Assembly: GCA_039619475.1 (NCBI GenBank)
Contig: CM077115.1
Location: 136,226,172 to 136,290,171 of the forward strand
Source of the DNA: Icerya purchasi
Taxonomy: Eukaryota; Arthropoda; Insecta; Hemiptera; Monophlebidae
Direction: 5' to 3'
DNA: 64,000 bases
Part shown: in pieces, positions 22,062 to 34,099 of the stretch
Layout of the letters: every line of letters begins with the position of its first letter
How positions within the stretch are numbered: the stretch's first letter is position 1
Notes under the pieces: generated by a model
What the model was told of the DNA's origin: nothing
Seen by the model: only the letters and a program-made list of their open reading frames with translations
Database searches by the model: none
Program-made: the position numbers and the translations under genes

Positions 22062-22437
22062 TATTACAGATAATTAAAAATTCGTCAAAACACACATGTA
22101 CAACTTCTCTATGTATACATTTCACAATCTATTTTGATCACAGAGAGTTAATGCATATTCATCATCAATAATTTATAGAATGTTTTTCAAGGCTTAAAGA
22201 AATGTACAGTGCTAACATGCTTACTATATACATACTGTATTTCAATCTGTTCCCTAAATACACTATTTATGAAACAAATTCTTTATAAATAAATATAAAC
22301 AACAAAATTGGGTAAGAAATCTTAATGTAATTTAAGAATCACATTATTTATTTTTCAATATACTAATATCTCAAAATATGTGATAACACCTAAACCTTTA
22401 CCAATGATATTACAAAATCTAGAGCAGTGTAATTCAC
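22062..22437. other. Upstream region of the loop gene, no gene seen
   Basis: AT-rich sequence between the 325-aa gene start and the microsatellite. It presumably contains the promoter, but no specific element is recognisable. Confidence 0.4.
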
Positions 22438-22687
22438 ACACATATATATCTACATATATATATACATATATATATATATATCTACATATATATACATATA
22501 TACACATATATACATATATATATCTACATATATACATATATATATCTACATATATACATATATATATATATCTACATATATACATATATATCTACATATA
22601 TATCTACATATATACATATATACCTGCATATATATATATATATATACATATATATCTACATATATACATATATATATCTACATATAT
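22438..22687. repeat. AT-rich microsatellite (ATATATCTACATATATAC)n
   Basis: About 250 bp of interspersed TATA, CTACATATA and ACATATATA units. It ends exactly where the right arm begins (22688). Tyr/Ile-rich reading frames through it are artefacts. Confidence 0.9.
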
Positions 22688-23583
22688 GGTTAGTGATATA
22701 TAGAAAAAATTACAGGAGTGACCGTAATTTATAGTGAAAAATAGTATGTTTGGGCTAATTTTAAAAATTCATGATAGTTTAGTGGAGGCGTACAGTGAAT
22801 GCATTTATAGATGTGATGAATTCAATATCTTTGTCATGTATGAAAAATAAAAAATTAAAAAATACTACTATAATTTCATGATGTTAAAAAATAATTAAAG
22901 AAAAAATTATTTCATGATGTAATTGTAAGGAGTGTATTCGTCATGAATGTTTACAACAATACGTTTTCTATAGATTATGACAGTTGCGAATTGAAGAAAA
23001 ATTTAAACGATGAAAAAATAATATGTACGACAGACTAAAAATAAATTGTTTGATGGGAGATACAATGTGAGTTTTTTTTTATATTGGGATAGTATACTTG
23101 GATTTAAATTATAATACTTATTTCGAAAATTTTGAAACATGAGCAGATAGTTACAATATAAATGTTAAATGTTTGATATGAATAATATCCAGAATTCTTA
23201 CGGAAACATAATAAAATAATAATAAAAAAAGTATATTATGTACAATCAAAAAATATATTTAAGCTAATTCTATTACGCATGATTTGAATTTTGGAAATAG
23301 ATTACATAGTATGAACGGGGCGAAGAGCCATTTTCTACGATTTCCTGAAAAAACTATATTATGATAAGAATAGTGACAATGAACGTATAGATATATTAGT
23401 GATAATGAAGGGAGAAGTGTCTGCGACGTACATTTGTGTGCACGATATATATTAAAAAAGATTTGAAAAACTTTTAGCGTAACGAAAGAATAAAAATATA
23501 CTTGGAATAATTTTTTTTTTTTTTTTTTGGGCGCATCAACTATGGACCATTGCCCAGACACAATGGGAAGAAGAGACAACTAA

Positions 23584-26500
23584 CTAGAACCTAATTCGAT
23601 TGGAGACAGCTGAAATAAAGGAACCAAAGACAAGAACAACAGACTGCGAAGGAAGGGACAAGATGTAAGACGCACAGTAAGGAGTGGGAAGCCCCAGCTT
23701 TATAAGGTGAAGATAGAAAAGAGAACGCTCCGCAGAAAGAGCAGAGCACTCGAAGAAAATGTGATCAGCATCACAGACAACTGCTTCATCTGGATGCAAC
23801 GGACAATGAGGAGAGGGAAGCAAAGAGAAACGATAGCGTGAAGAGGGCAGCAGTGTGTGATTAAAGCGCAGGCGGACAATAGAGGAAATTATAAATCGTG
23901 GAAGAGAGGGAAACTCCGAGAACCATGGATGAGAAGGAAGTGTAGGTTGAATTGAAAGGTAGAAGGAACGATTGTTGGAAAAAGAGGAAGGGTACACATC
24001 CGACCAAAATCTGAAGTGAAGCTTCTTAATTAGGGGTAATAGATTAACAGCCGGGATTTTTTTAAAATAGAAGCGAGAACGAACAGCAACCTGAGCCAAA
24101 GCATCCGCAATTTTATTACCTTCAATGCCTCTGTGACCAGGAACCCACAGTAAGTCATTGTGTACAGAGTAATGGAAAGAAAGATTATAAATAAGAGATC
24201 GTATACGAAGAATGAAGAAGTCAGAAGAGGGAGGAGGAAGCGGTGAACTGATAGCCTGGAGAGCACCCATGGAGTCAGAAATGATTAGATAGTCGGAGGA
24301 CGAACGATTGCATGAGATATGTATGATCGCACGAAGGATAGCCATCAATTCGGCCGTAAAAATAGAACAGAAAGATGGGAGGCGAAAGGATTCGGAGAAA
24401 TTGGAGTCGGGAAGAATAAAACACAATCCGACCCCACCGGGTCCTCTAGAGCCATCAGTAAAAACAAGTGCATGAGAAGGAAAAAGACAACTGACAGTAC
24501 TGCGAAATTCCTGTTAAATGACGTTCTGAGGCATAAACTTAGAAAATTTAGGGAGAAAATGTACTTTGGGAGGGTGTAAGAGGTCGAAATAATTGAATGA
24601 GAAGTACGGAGGATTATTGCTGGATATAATATGGGAGGAGAAATGGCTAAGACGTTGAGAAATAGGGGCTAAGATAGGGATTTTATTAGAAACAAAACGC
24701 CAGTTCTTGGCAATGTAAATGAAGGAAGGAATAAGTTGAGACGAAGTGAAAGGTAAACGTTTGGAAAGGAATCGATAGCCCAAATAAGACCTTCGAACTG
24801 AGAGGGGAGGTATTCTAGATTCTGCGAGCATTGCTGAAATGAGAGAGGATTTGAGAGCACCGAGGCAAAGACGGAGACAGGAGTTTTGTATTATATCTAA
24901 TTTGGAAAGAAGGGATCTGGAGGCACAACCATAGATAAAAGAGCAGTAATCAAACTTGGAGCGAATAATGGATGTATACAGGGAAATGAGCAGATGAGGA
25001 TCACCTCCCCATTCTGTTGGAGACAAGGATTTTAGCAAGTTCAGTCTTTGAACGGCAGAACAAGAAAGGTGGTCAATATGCTCAGAGAAGGTCAGACGAC
25101 TATTAAGATAAATACCGAGATAGCAGCAGCAAATAACATGGGGAAGGGAAACTTGATTCAGGGATAGGTTGACTAATGTGGAATTGTAGGGGCGGAGAGT
25201 AAAAACCATAGAAGAGGATTTAGAAGGAGAAACAGAAAGGTGAATAGAAGATAGGGACTGTTCAAGTGCAAGCAAAGACGAATTAAGAGTTTCGTTGGCG
25301 ATTACCAAGTCATAGGAAGAGGAAAAAAGAAGAATATCATCTGCAAAGAATAAAGAGAGGGAGTTTAAAGGAAGAGATGCTACAGCAATGGTATATATAT
25401 TGAAGAGGGTGGGGCTGAGGGGGGAACCTTGTGGAAGACCGCGGAAAACACTTCTTGTAGCTCGAAGCCACGGAGAGGAAATGTGGATAATGCGATTTAT
25501 CATAAGATTAATAGTCAGCGAAATGAGTTTGACTGGGAGATTAATTGCGGCCGTTGCGTCTTTTAGACTAGGTAGATGAACGTTATCAAAGGCTGAGGAT
25601 AAGTCGATAAAAGAAGCCAGCGTGAAATGTTTATGTATGAAGGATTTATAAACGTGGGAAACAAAGGAGCTAATACAATCGGCAGGACCAATGCCTGGTC
25701 GAAAGCCAAACATATTGGAAGGAAGTAAGTTGTTATGTTCTAGCCACCAAACAAGACGTTTATTCAGCATGCCTTCAAAGAGTTTCCTGAAACATGATGC
25801 CAAAGAGATAGGACGTAAGGAAGCATTTTTTTTCGGGATGGGAATAACGATAAAGGAGTTCCAGGAAGACGGAGTGATGCCTCTGGATAAAAAGGAATTG
25901 AAGAGTTCAAGGAGAAACGCAAGTGACTGCTCAGACAGATTTTTAAGGACTATGTATGGAATACCATCTATACCCGGTGTAGGACTGGTAGAGTTTAGGA
26001 GAACAGACTTTAGTTCATTGATATTGAATGCAGATGTTAAAGGGTGCGGGGAAGAGCTCTGTACGGAAGGAAAGGAGTAAAGTTCTTCAAAGTTAGGAAC
26101 GTACGCTGGAGCAGTGGAGTCGACAAAAGATAATAGGCTATCACAAGTGAGATTAAAGTTAGACGGGTGTTCTGAAGACGGGGATTTGAACGCCTTAGCC
26201 ATTTTCCAGATATGAGAAAGTGGGGTAGTTCTGGAGAAGGAAGAACAGAAGTTCTGCCAGGAGGACCTGCTCTGGCATTAGCTCGCTTGTGAGCAAGAAA
26301 ATTCTCCGTAGTAGGACTGGAGCGAAAGTTTCTAAAAGTAGCTCGACTGAGCCTAAAAGCTGCCTCGCACTCGTCATTCCACCAGAGTGAAGATGCCGAC
26401 GTACCTCGCTTGGAGCGCATCGGGGGGCGAGATGGAGAAGATAAAGAAAGAGCAGATGTAGTGGAATGAAGAAAAAAATTATAGGATGATATGGGATCAG

Positions 26501-27293
26501 AGGAAGGACACAAATTAGGAAGCAAATGATTCATTATAGAACGAAATAGAGTCCAGTCCGTTTTGGAAAGATTCCATTTGGGAGAATGAAGGGGCCTAAA
26601 TGGAGCAGGAGAAGGAAAATTGAGAGGAGTTATCAGAATGGGAACATGATCACTACCAAAGGTACCCGCAAGAATCCTCCAGTTATAGTTGAGGCCAGCA
26701 TTGGGAGAGGAAAAAGTTAGGTCAAGGGAACTGAAGATGGACGGACTCCTAATATATGTAGGCGAGGAATCGTTAAGGAGAACTAAGTTATCGGAAAGAA
26801 TAGAATTTTCAAGGACAGTACCATTAGAGTTATAGGATGAGCAACCCCAAGAGGGGGAGCGAGCGTTCCAGTCGCCACCAATGATAAAGGGATGAGGAAA
26901 AGAATTGAAAAACTGAGAGAGGGGAAAGTGACGAAGATCATAATCAGGAGGAACATAGACGGAAATAAAATTTAAGGAGCGGCCAGGGTTAGTAGGAATA
27001 GAAATATGTACAATATTTGGCTGATTGTTGTTAGAGGAGAAGTTATAAGGAACATTATGAGAAAGATAGGGAATATCATTTCTTATGAGGATAGCGGCTC
27101 CACCGTAACCATCCTCACGATCGTTCCTGACCAGAGTGAAACCTCTAAATTGGAGATTCATTCCAGCACGGAGCCACGTTTCAGAGATAAGAGCGACACT
27201 GATTTCATGAAGATCCAACAGACCCTCTAATGAATGTTTATTAGCTCTAAGGCTACGACAGTTCCATTGTAATATATTCAAGGCGGTCACCAT
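23584..27293 (-). pseudogene. Retrotransposon ORF2, broken, right arm
   Basis: Mirror of 13992-17701. The endonuclease frame ends near 26250 by the shared frameshift, RT occupies 24514-26202, and the shared in-frame stop at 24514-24516 separates RT from RNase H (23584 to ~24430). Motifs are as in the left copy. Confidence 0.9.
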
Positions 27294-28111
27294 GTTTAAG
27301 CCTTGGAAGGGTTGGGACAAAGGAAAGTGGGGACAGGGACAGGAGGGAGAAAGTGAGAGAGGCCTCGACATATGTAGGAGGCCATTACAAGATGCAAGGA
27401 CAACAGCACATAAGAAGAGCTTGGAGGTAGAAGAAAAGGGAGAGGTAGGACAATGGAATTAGAACGGAAAAGAAAGCAAAACGGAGTCAGCCAGATAAAA
27501 CATAAAGTGGAGCAAGGGGAAAGATAAACTGAGCTAAATTTTAAGAAAGGGAGGCATGCAGAGATCAAAGTACAAATTGTCCTCCCATTGACACATATGC
27601 CGCTGGCATAAAAGGAGGCTTTGGTGCTGAAAACAGAAGGCAACGAAGTAGACAGCCTAATGCCCATTACGAACGCAGAATGTAGATCAAGTCTACAAAT
27701 TATGAGTTGAATTAGGTGCATGTCAGCAATCCTAATAAATGTTCCATAAGCACAAGAGACTGTGCAGCAGAGAGTAGTTCCTATGTATCTCAGTCCAAAG
27801 ATGTTTTGTAGCAACTTGACATGAGTACATAGGGTAGCAAGAGGAGTAAAGTGAAAAAAACCGTGCCCGAAGGTATTTTTGATTACCTCAGCAACGGCAT
27901 ATTCACAAAATGAAGAAAAAACCAACAAGCACATAAAAAGTGCATAATTCATCAGATTCGGGCAGCTGTCTTCAATGCCTGGAAATATTTGCGGGAAAAG
28001 AAAAAGGGGTGAATACGAAAGAGTATAGAATGAGAAAGTGACGAAAAGGAGCAACATCGAAAATAAGAAGCAATGCTTGGTTCCAAGCTTTTAACTTTTA
28101 TGCTTCTGTAA

Positions 28112-30019
28112 CTATTGAGAACAAAGATTATTGGAGAGAAACGATGATAATGAGTCAACAAAGGAGGAAGAAGAAACAATGTTGTTGGAGTTAAGAAGCT
28201 CCATGATGGCCGCCGAGATAGTTTGAATTATGGGCGGAGAAACCGAGGAAGGAACAGAGATGTTAGTCAGGGAGGTAGGATTGGTTTGAAAAGTAGTTGG
28301 GGCATAGGTATCATTTGTAGCCGTGATATTTGAATGAGTAGGTCTCCTAAGAGCCCATCCATTAGAGGGGTGAGGGATAAAGTTAGAAGGAAGCGGAGGA
28401 AATTGAGGAGAAGGAACATATGAAGATTTAGGATTACGAGGTTTACAGAAAGTGGGAGATTTAGGGCTAGGAGGGGAATAGATTCGAGATGGGGAGGAGG
28501 TAGGCCCTTTGGAAGGAGCTCTGTGCGACAAAGGGGACACCGCGGCTCGATCCGCGTAGGTGAATGCTTGTGATACAAAGCGATTCTTGTTTAAAGAGGC
28601 AGCCTCTTGAAAATAAATATTTTCAAAGGCCATTAGCCTCTTAATGTCTTTTTGTCTTCCCCATTCTGGGCAAGAACGATCGTTAGAGCAATGAGGGCCT
28701 TTGCAGTTGCGACAAAGTGGCGGATCTTGCAGATTGCTGCAGTCTGTAATAAGGTGTCGAGAGGCACAGTGGGGGCAGATAGGGGAGGTGCTACGACAGT
28801 GTTTGGCGATGTGTCCAAATAGGAAACACTTCGAACACTGAGTAGGTTGACGGATGCTAGGGGAGACAAGAAATCTCAGTTGGAAAATAGAGACGAATTC
28901 CGGAAGAACTGTGTTGAGAAACTTCAATTCAACAGACCTTGTCGGAATTTTCTTTCCCTCGGAAGTACGATGAATTCGGCGGATAGAAACGATGGGAATA
29001 GAGGACCAAATGCCCTCCAGGATGTCCTTTTCTGTGAACGATGGGTGGATATCTGTGATGACACCCAATCTGTATAGTAGACTGTTGGGAATGTACGCTT
29101 TGATATTGTTGGATGAAAGGAAAGTGTAATTATTTAAGAAAGAGTTTGTGTAAGAAGCAGAAGGAAATTGGACCGCAATGCGACCCTTGCCGAGAGAATC
29201 AATTCTGCTTAGAGGAGTGGCCGCAGCCTGAATAAGCCTTGCAAGGGCTAAAGGGTGGAGATTGCCGATGTTTCTATCCTCAGAGCAACCTTCCACATAG
29301 ACCGTGAAAGGACCTGGGTGATTGTCGGCAAATATTGCGATATTCATATTGTTATTATTAGCATTACTATCAGAATTATTATGGTTAGTATTACTTAATA
29401 TAGTATTACTATTGTTGTTATCATCATTACTATCATCATTGTTATTATTATTACTAATGTCATTACTATTATCATTACTATTACTATTATTACCATTGTT
29501 GTTATTAATATTATTAATATTATTATTATTATTGCTATTGTTATTACTGTTACTATAATTACCATTAGTATTATTTTTGTTGTCGGCATCTCTGTTATTA
29601 TTATTATTGGTATTATTGATATTACTAGTAAGGTGCGAGTTTTTAATAGTAAAGTTTTTAATAGCATCGGTAGCACTGACGTTAATGTTAGAGTTATTTT
29701 TGCTTAAGTGATTAATACTATTATCGCTGCTATTATTATTTTTATTGTTATTACTGTTATTTTTATTATTATTATTTTCACTATTTTTAGTGTTATTTTC
29801 ACTGGTATCGCTATTATTACTGCTATTGCCGGCGAGGTTAATGAGATCTGGATTAGAGAGTCGCAGATCCTTACTAGGGACCGAAGCGACCGGAGAAAGG
29901 GGGCCGGATAACTTACGTTTACTGGAAGCGTCAACCTCCATCTGGAGATGCAGATTCGGTTTTGACAACTTACTTTCCTTGGAGGAGGCCGCTGAGCGGC
30001 CTCCACTAGACGAGCTCAT
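28112..30019 (-). CDS. Retrotransposon ORF1 (gag-like), right arm
   Basis: Mirror of 11266-13173. The 635-aa product is identical, including the whole repeat-encoded Asn tract (29345-29830) without any length change. Zinc knuckles are at the same places. Confidence 0.85.
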   Translation of the reverse strand: MSSSSGGRSAASSKESKLSKPNLHLQMEVDASSKRKLSGPLSPVASVPSKDLRLSNPDLINLAGNSSNNSDTSENNTKNSENNNNKNNSNNNKNNNSSDNSINHLSKNNSNINVSATDAIKNFTIKNSHLTSNINNTNNNNNRDADNKNNTNGNYSNSNNNSNNNNNINNINNNNGNNSNSNDNSNDISNNNNNDDSNDDNNNSNTILSNTNHNNSDSNANNNNMNIAIFADNHPGPFTVYVEGCSEDRNIGNLHPLALARLIQAAATPLSRIDSLGKGRIAVQFPSASYTNSFLNNYTFLSSNNIKAYIPNSLLYRLGVITDIHPSFTEKDILEGIWSSIPIVSIRRIHRTSEGKKIPTRSVELKFLNTVLPEFVSIFQLRFLVSPSIRQPTQCSKCFLFGHIAKHCRSTSPICPHCASRHLITDCSNLQDPPLCRNCKGPHCSNDRSCPEWGRQKDIKRLMAFENIYFQEAASLNKNRFVSQAFTYADRAAVSPLSHRAPSKGPTSSPSRIYSPPSPKSPTFCKPRNPKSSYVPSPQFPPLPSNFIPHPSNGWALRRPTHSNITATNDTYAPTTFQTNPTSLTNISVPSSVSPPIIQTISAAIMELLNSNNIVSSSSFVDSLSSFLSNNLCSQ

Positions 30020-30866
30020 TGATCAAACACAGAAAATAAGAAATAGAGAAAAGAAGAAGAAAAAAAAAAAAAAGATCGGGGTAACCGAAGAAAATCAAAT
30101 AAAATAAAATATATAAATAGAAATAAATTAACTAAACAGAATGAACTTAATCTTCTTAAGAAAGACCGCTAAATAACCGAAAGACGAGCGCAGAGTGATT
30201 AAATTAAAACGATCTCACCAGTCTTATCAGCTATACAAACGATGTCTTTGAAAGTGAAGATGCCGTTATCGCCGAACAATCGTTAATCGATAAGCACGCG
30301 AGCGAACAACCGATAGTAACAATTAACATAACACAGAGAAAAAAATATTATATTCGATATGGAACATAGTGTCGGTAACGTTAGTATTGTGTGTTCAGTG
30401 GTCTTTACAGTGGAGCGCGATCGAGAACGGTAACGACCATAAGTATTCTAACAACAAAACACTATGAATGAAAAAAGAAGGTCTTTTAGACTGCCTTTAT
30501 TTTTTTTTGTTTTCGATACGTCTTGTTCGGGGCGGCTGGAGACGACATCAACGTTTTTTTTTTTTTTACAATCAAGTTGTTGTTCTGGAGATTATCTCCC
30601 TTTATCGCACACACATACATGCATGCAGTCTCTCACTCGCACGTTGCAACCCTGATCTGCTCGTGCTACCACATTTTTTCTTCGAACATTCTATGTCCCA
30701 TAAACTACCAGGTTTCTTTTACCTGTCTCTTTCTATACATTTAACGTCAATGAATCTTAGAATGATTTCGTATATATTGCGAAAAAGTATTTACGAAATA
30801 TAAAATATTAAAACCATACATGTAATTTTTTTTTTAAAATGTGATTACGAAAGATTTTAAAAATTT

Positions 30867-31073
30867 TTGAGAGAACCATTAAAGTCTGAGGTTGTATCCT
30901 ACAAACAGATGAAATCTCTCACAGCTACGGAAATATGTGATGTACGTGAAAAAGTTGAACAGTTAGATTCGTGTGTTACAGAAAGAAAAAAGATGGAATA
31001 TTACAGGCAAAAATATAATTTTTTAATCTATAAAGATATGAACAAATTAAGCAAGATTATATTCGAAAATTAA
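30867..31073 (+). CDS. Short coiled-coil ORF or gene remnant (right-arm copy)
   Basis: Mirror of 10212-10418 with an identical 68-residue product. Conservation between arms reflects the recent duplication or conversion and is not evidence of function. Confidence 0.35.
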   Translation: MREPLKSEVVSYKQMKSLTATEICDVREKVEQLDSCVTERKKMEYYRQKYNFLIYKDMNKLSKIIFEN

Positions 31074-31408
31074 ACAATAATTATATACACTTTACACAAC
31101 TGGTTCAGATTTTTGAAAAAAGTTCATCATTACCAGTACTTCAAGTTAAGAGGGGAAGACAGAGATAGATAGAGAAATAAATGAAATAAACGTAAATCGA
31201 AAAGGATCGGAAAAAAGACGAAAAATATGTAGGAAAAAAATATATACAATACAATGAACGAACGAACGGATATCGAGGGAAAAAGGAAAAAATATATACA
31301 AAAATATATACAATAGGAGAAGGAATATATATCGGGGGGGAAAAATTTATACAAATATATACATATAAATATTTATAAAATTGTTAAAACGAACGAATTA
31401 ATGAATTT

Positions 31409-32413
31409 TTAATCCGGGCGAATTGTACGTTGACAATCGATACAATCTTTTACTTTCATACAATTTCGAGTACTATGTCGTAATGTATCGTCATCGAAAT
31501 AATATTCTTCATCATTCTCATGTTCAAAACATGGTAGAAGTGATTTTATCGTATCATCCTGTTTTAATCTATCTGGTAAAAATATATAAATGTCTCCAAC
31601 ACAACTCGGAAATAATGTAATTATCATTTCTTTGGTGACTGTAATGAACAACTGACTTAAATCATTTATATTGAGATTATTCATAAGCTTCAGCGGATGG
31701 ATAACATGATCATACCAGGTCTTTATCACCATAACGTTTTTCACTGCACAATGAAAACTATCATTTTCATTATGGTGTTTACAAGTTATCAAATTGCTTA
31801 TACCAAAATACTCTTCATGTAGAGCCTCAATACTAGGCATTCGAAAGACTTGATCCATATTAACGATTTCGTAGTCTAAGTCACGCAACAATTCAGACTT
31901 TTCGTTAAGTTCCATTAGTGTAAGTTTAGCATATACTGTTAAAATATATACGCGAGCTCTCGGTTTTTGGGACAATATCGTGAATATATCGCGTGCCATG
32001 AATATTTCTTCCCGGCAGGGAAACAATGAAGGGTTTTTCAGGTAATAACTCACTGAAGAACATTGTAAATGCGGCATTTTTGATGCATTCCATGCTCTGC
32101 TTGGTTTATACAGAGTATGCAAACACTTCCCGCCAGACATATCAATCATTGCTAGTTCGGTTACTCGGAAACTATAATCACAATCTATATGGATGCTGAT
32201 ATCTACAAAATATTCCGCTATATCCACTTGTTGTGATAATAATACAGGATCAACGATTTTACGTACAAAAGATGTTGATTCTTCTGATGTATAACCATCA
32301 TCACATTGTGGTGTTGGAGGTGAAGAAGACGAATGCGAGTCACTATCACTCGGAAATGAATTCTGAATAAATTCAGCGGTTTTAATATCAATCGGATCGG
32401 CATTGTTATTCAT
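31409..32413 (-). CDS. Element protein, possible degenerate DEDDh/Maelstrom-like fold (right-arm copy)
   Basis: Mirror copy of 8872-9876 with an identical 334-aa product. Both copies are intact. The R1-like insertion lies about 140 bp upstream of this start (TSD at 32541-32552), so this copy may have lost its promoter while the left copy has not. The same Ser-rich N-terminus, Asp71 block and CxHH..HC cluster are present. Confidence 0.75.
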   Translation of the reverse strand: MNNNADPIDIKTAEFIQNSFPSDSDSHSSSSPPTPQCDDGYTSEESTSFVRKIVDPVLLSQQVDIAEYFVDISIHIDCDYSFRVTELAMIDMSGGKCLHTLYKPSRAWNASKMPHLQCSSVSYYLKNPSLFPCREEIFMARDIFTILSQKPRARVYILTVYAKLTLMELNEKSELLRDLDYEIVNMDQVFRMPSIEALHEEYFGISNLITCKHHNENDSFHCAVKNVMVIKTWYDHVIHPLKLMNNLNINDLSQLFITVTKEMIITLFPSCVGDIYIFLPDRLKQDDTIKSLLPCFEHENDEEYYFDDDTLRHSTRNCMKVKDCIDCQRTIRPD

Positions 32414-32540
32414 GTTTGAATAATATTTTTAACTTTTTACTAAAAACGTAGAAAATTATTACTTCTAAAATTACGGCAAATCTTTAATAACGCGTGAAGA
32501 ACACAGATTCTACAAAATGTATACGTTTAACATAACACTA

Positions 32541-32552
32541 ATACTGACTGCA
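32541..32552 (+). repeat. Target-site duplication, left copy (R1-like element)
   Basis: ATACTGACTGCA, repeated at 37239-37250. The left arm has a single ATACTGACTGTA-equivalent at the matching place (near 8733-8744). Confidence 0.9.
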
Positions 32553-32994
32553 CATGGAAGTTGTGTTTATAGTGTTCAGTTGTGTCTGTAGTGTTCAGTT
32601 AATAAAAGTACGTCTATAAACATCGTTGATAAAGTGATGAGAAAACAATATCTGTTTTTTGATGTTCGTTTCACACGTCTCGAAATTCTAGCCGGTCGAA
32701 AATTATTAAGATAGTCGGTTCGCATCGCATCCGGTCTCGTATCGTATTCGCTACAACGGTTCTGCCGGTGCTGTGGACATTCCAAACTAATAGTAAAGTA
32801 ACACTCGTTCGCTGATAAGAATCCGATTACAATTGTCTCTGGTTAGTCTGTCTTATTTATTTATCTTCGATTTACATTACACTAATCACCTCCGAATAGA
32901 ATCGAATTCTTAGCTGTCGTACTTAACGGTGTTACCAGTTAGGAAATGTTAAATTTTCGGACTTCTATCGTAACTGGCTAGGATACGGGTTTCA

Positions 32995-34099
32995 ATGGCT
33001 ATCCGACGGTTATTAGGTTCCACTATTTTACCTTTTTTGGTAGACTTAAGACCTAAACTTGGAGCTAAAGGCACAAAATATGATGGAATTAAGAAAACGA
33101 TTATGGACCTTGTGTCAGAAATTAACACAGCGTTAGCTGAAGACGTCAACCCAGTTAGTTCGAGCATAGACATGAATGAAATTACTAAAGTAATTCATGA
33201 AACAATTTATCCCGTTTTAAAAAGATTCGAAACAAAAAAATAAACCGAGTTATTCGCAAATAACTAAAAATGATACCAAAAAAAATATTACTTCAATTCA
33301 GAAACCTAAACTGGACAAAACTATTAAAATCTCCATTTCCGATGATTTTAAGAAATTAGATAAACTGAATAATATCGCTCCGGGTAGTAAAACCTCTTCT
33401 GAACTAGTAGAAAAGGTATTTAAACAAGCTATCAAGCCTAAGGATCTTAAAGACATGCCTATTTTCACACGTAAAAAGGATAGTTTGATGATAAAAACCA
33501 CTAACGAAGACAAGGAAACAATTATAAACCGCTTGAGTAATTTTGCTGATAAAGATACATTTACCTTTTCAAAACCGGCAAAAAGAATGCCTTACATTAA
33601 AATAACAGGGTTACCTTTTTCCTTTCGTTCTTATGATTCTGACCAAGTCAAAAACGAAATTCTTACTTCAATTCACCAGTATACTAACCTCTCAATCGAT
33701 CGGAACGCTTACGTCAAAATTATCAAGAAGCAAAGGAAAGAAAATACTTACTTGGAAGCGACTGTTCAGGTATCACCGGATGTATACAATTATCTAATTA
33801 AAGATGGATTTGTTCCTGTAGAATGGCGCTTATGTCGGGTCTACAAACATATTGATATTACCCAATGTTATTCATGTGGAGGCTTCGGGCATAGAGCTCG
33901 GCATTGCAAACTGGATAATGAAGAAAGAGGTAAAATTAAGGAAATCATTGATCGTGGACATTGTCCAAACTGTCACTTTTCAAATGTAGAAAGAAAAACG
34001 AACTTCAGTCTGGACCATAAGTATTACCAGCTTTACAAATGCGAAACTGCGAAAAGAATTCATTCAATTTTAGATAACAACACTTGTTATGGAGAATAA
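32995..34099 (+). pseudogene. R1-like ORF1 (gag-like), frameshifted
   Basis: Starts with ATG at 32995 and reads 82 codons to a TAA at 33241-33243, just after a run of seven A. The coding sense continues without a stop in the next frame from 33242 to 34099, so a one-base length change in the A-run is the likely lesion. The downstream part has a basic globular region and knuckles CYSCGGFGHRARHC and CPNCHFSN..C. It overlaps the ORF2 start by 11 bases, a common R1 arrangement. Confidence 0.8.

Larger units (their letters stand above)
18882..22687. other. Unique loop between the arms
   Basis: 3.8 kb without an inverted partner. It starts with array-like units (18890-19240), continues as gene-poor AT-rich DNA with two T-rich quasi-periodic blocks (19980-20170, 20640-20850), contains the 325-aa gene on the minus strand, and ends in an AT microsatellite. 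Short frames at 19252-19539 and 20261-20479 are not supported as genes. Confidence 0.8.
23511..30455 (-). mobile_element. I-like non-LTR retrotransposon, dead copy in right arm
   Basis: Exact mirror of 10830-17774. The tail is 18 T on this strand (23511-23528), the same length as the left-arm A tail. It carries the same ORF2 lesions. Confidence 0.85.

Noticed and set aside
22355..22703. Tyr/Ile-rich frames on both strands
   Set aside because: Run through the AT microsatellite; purely compositional.
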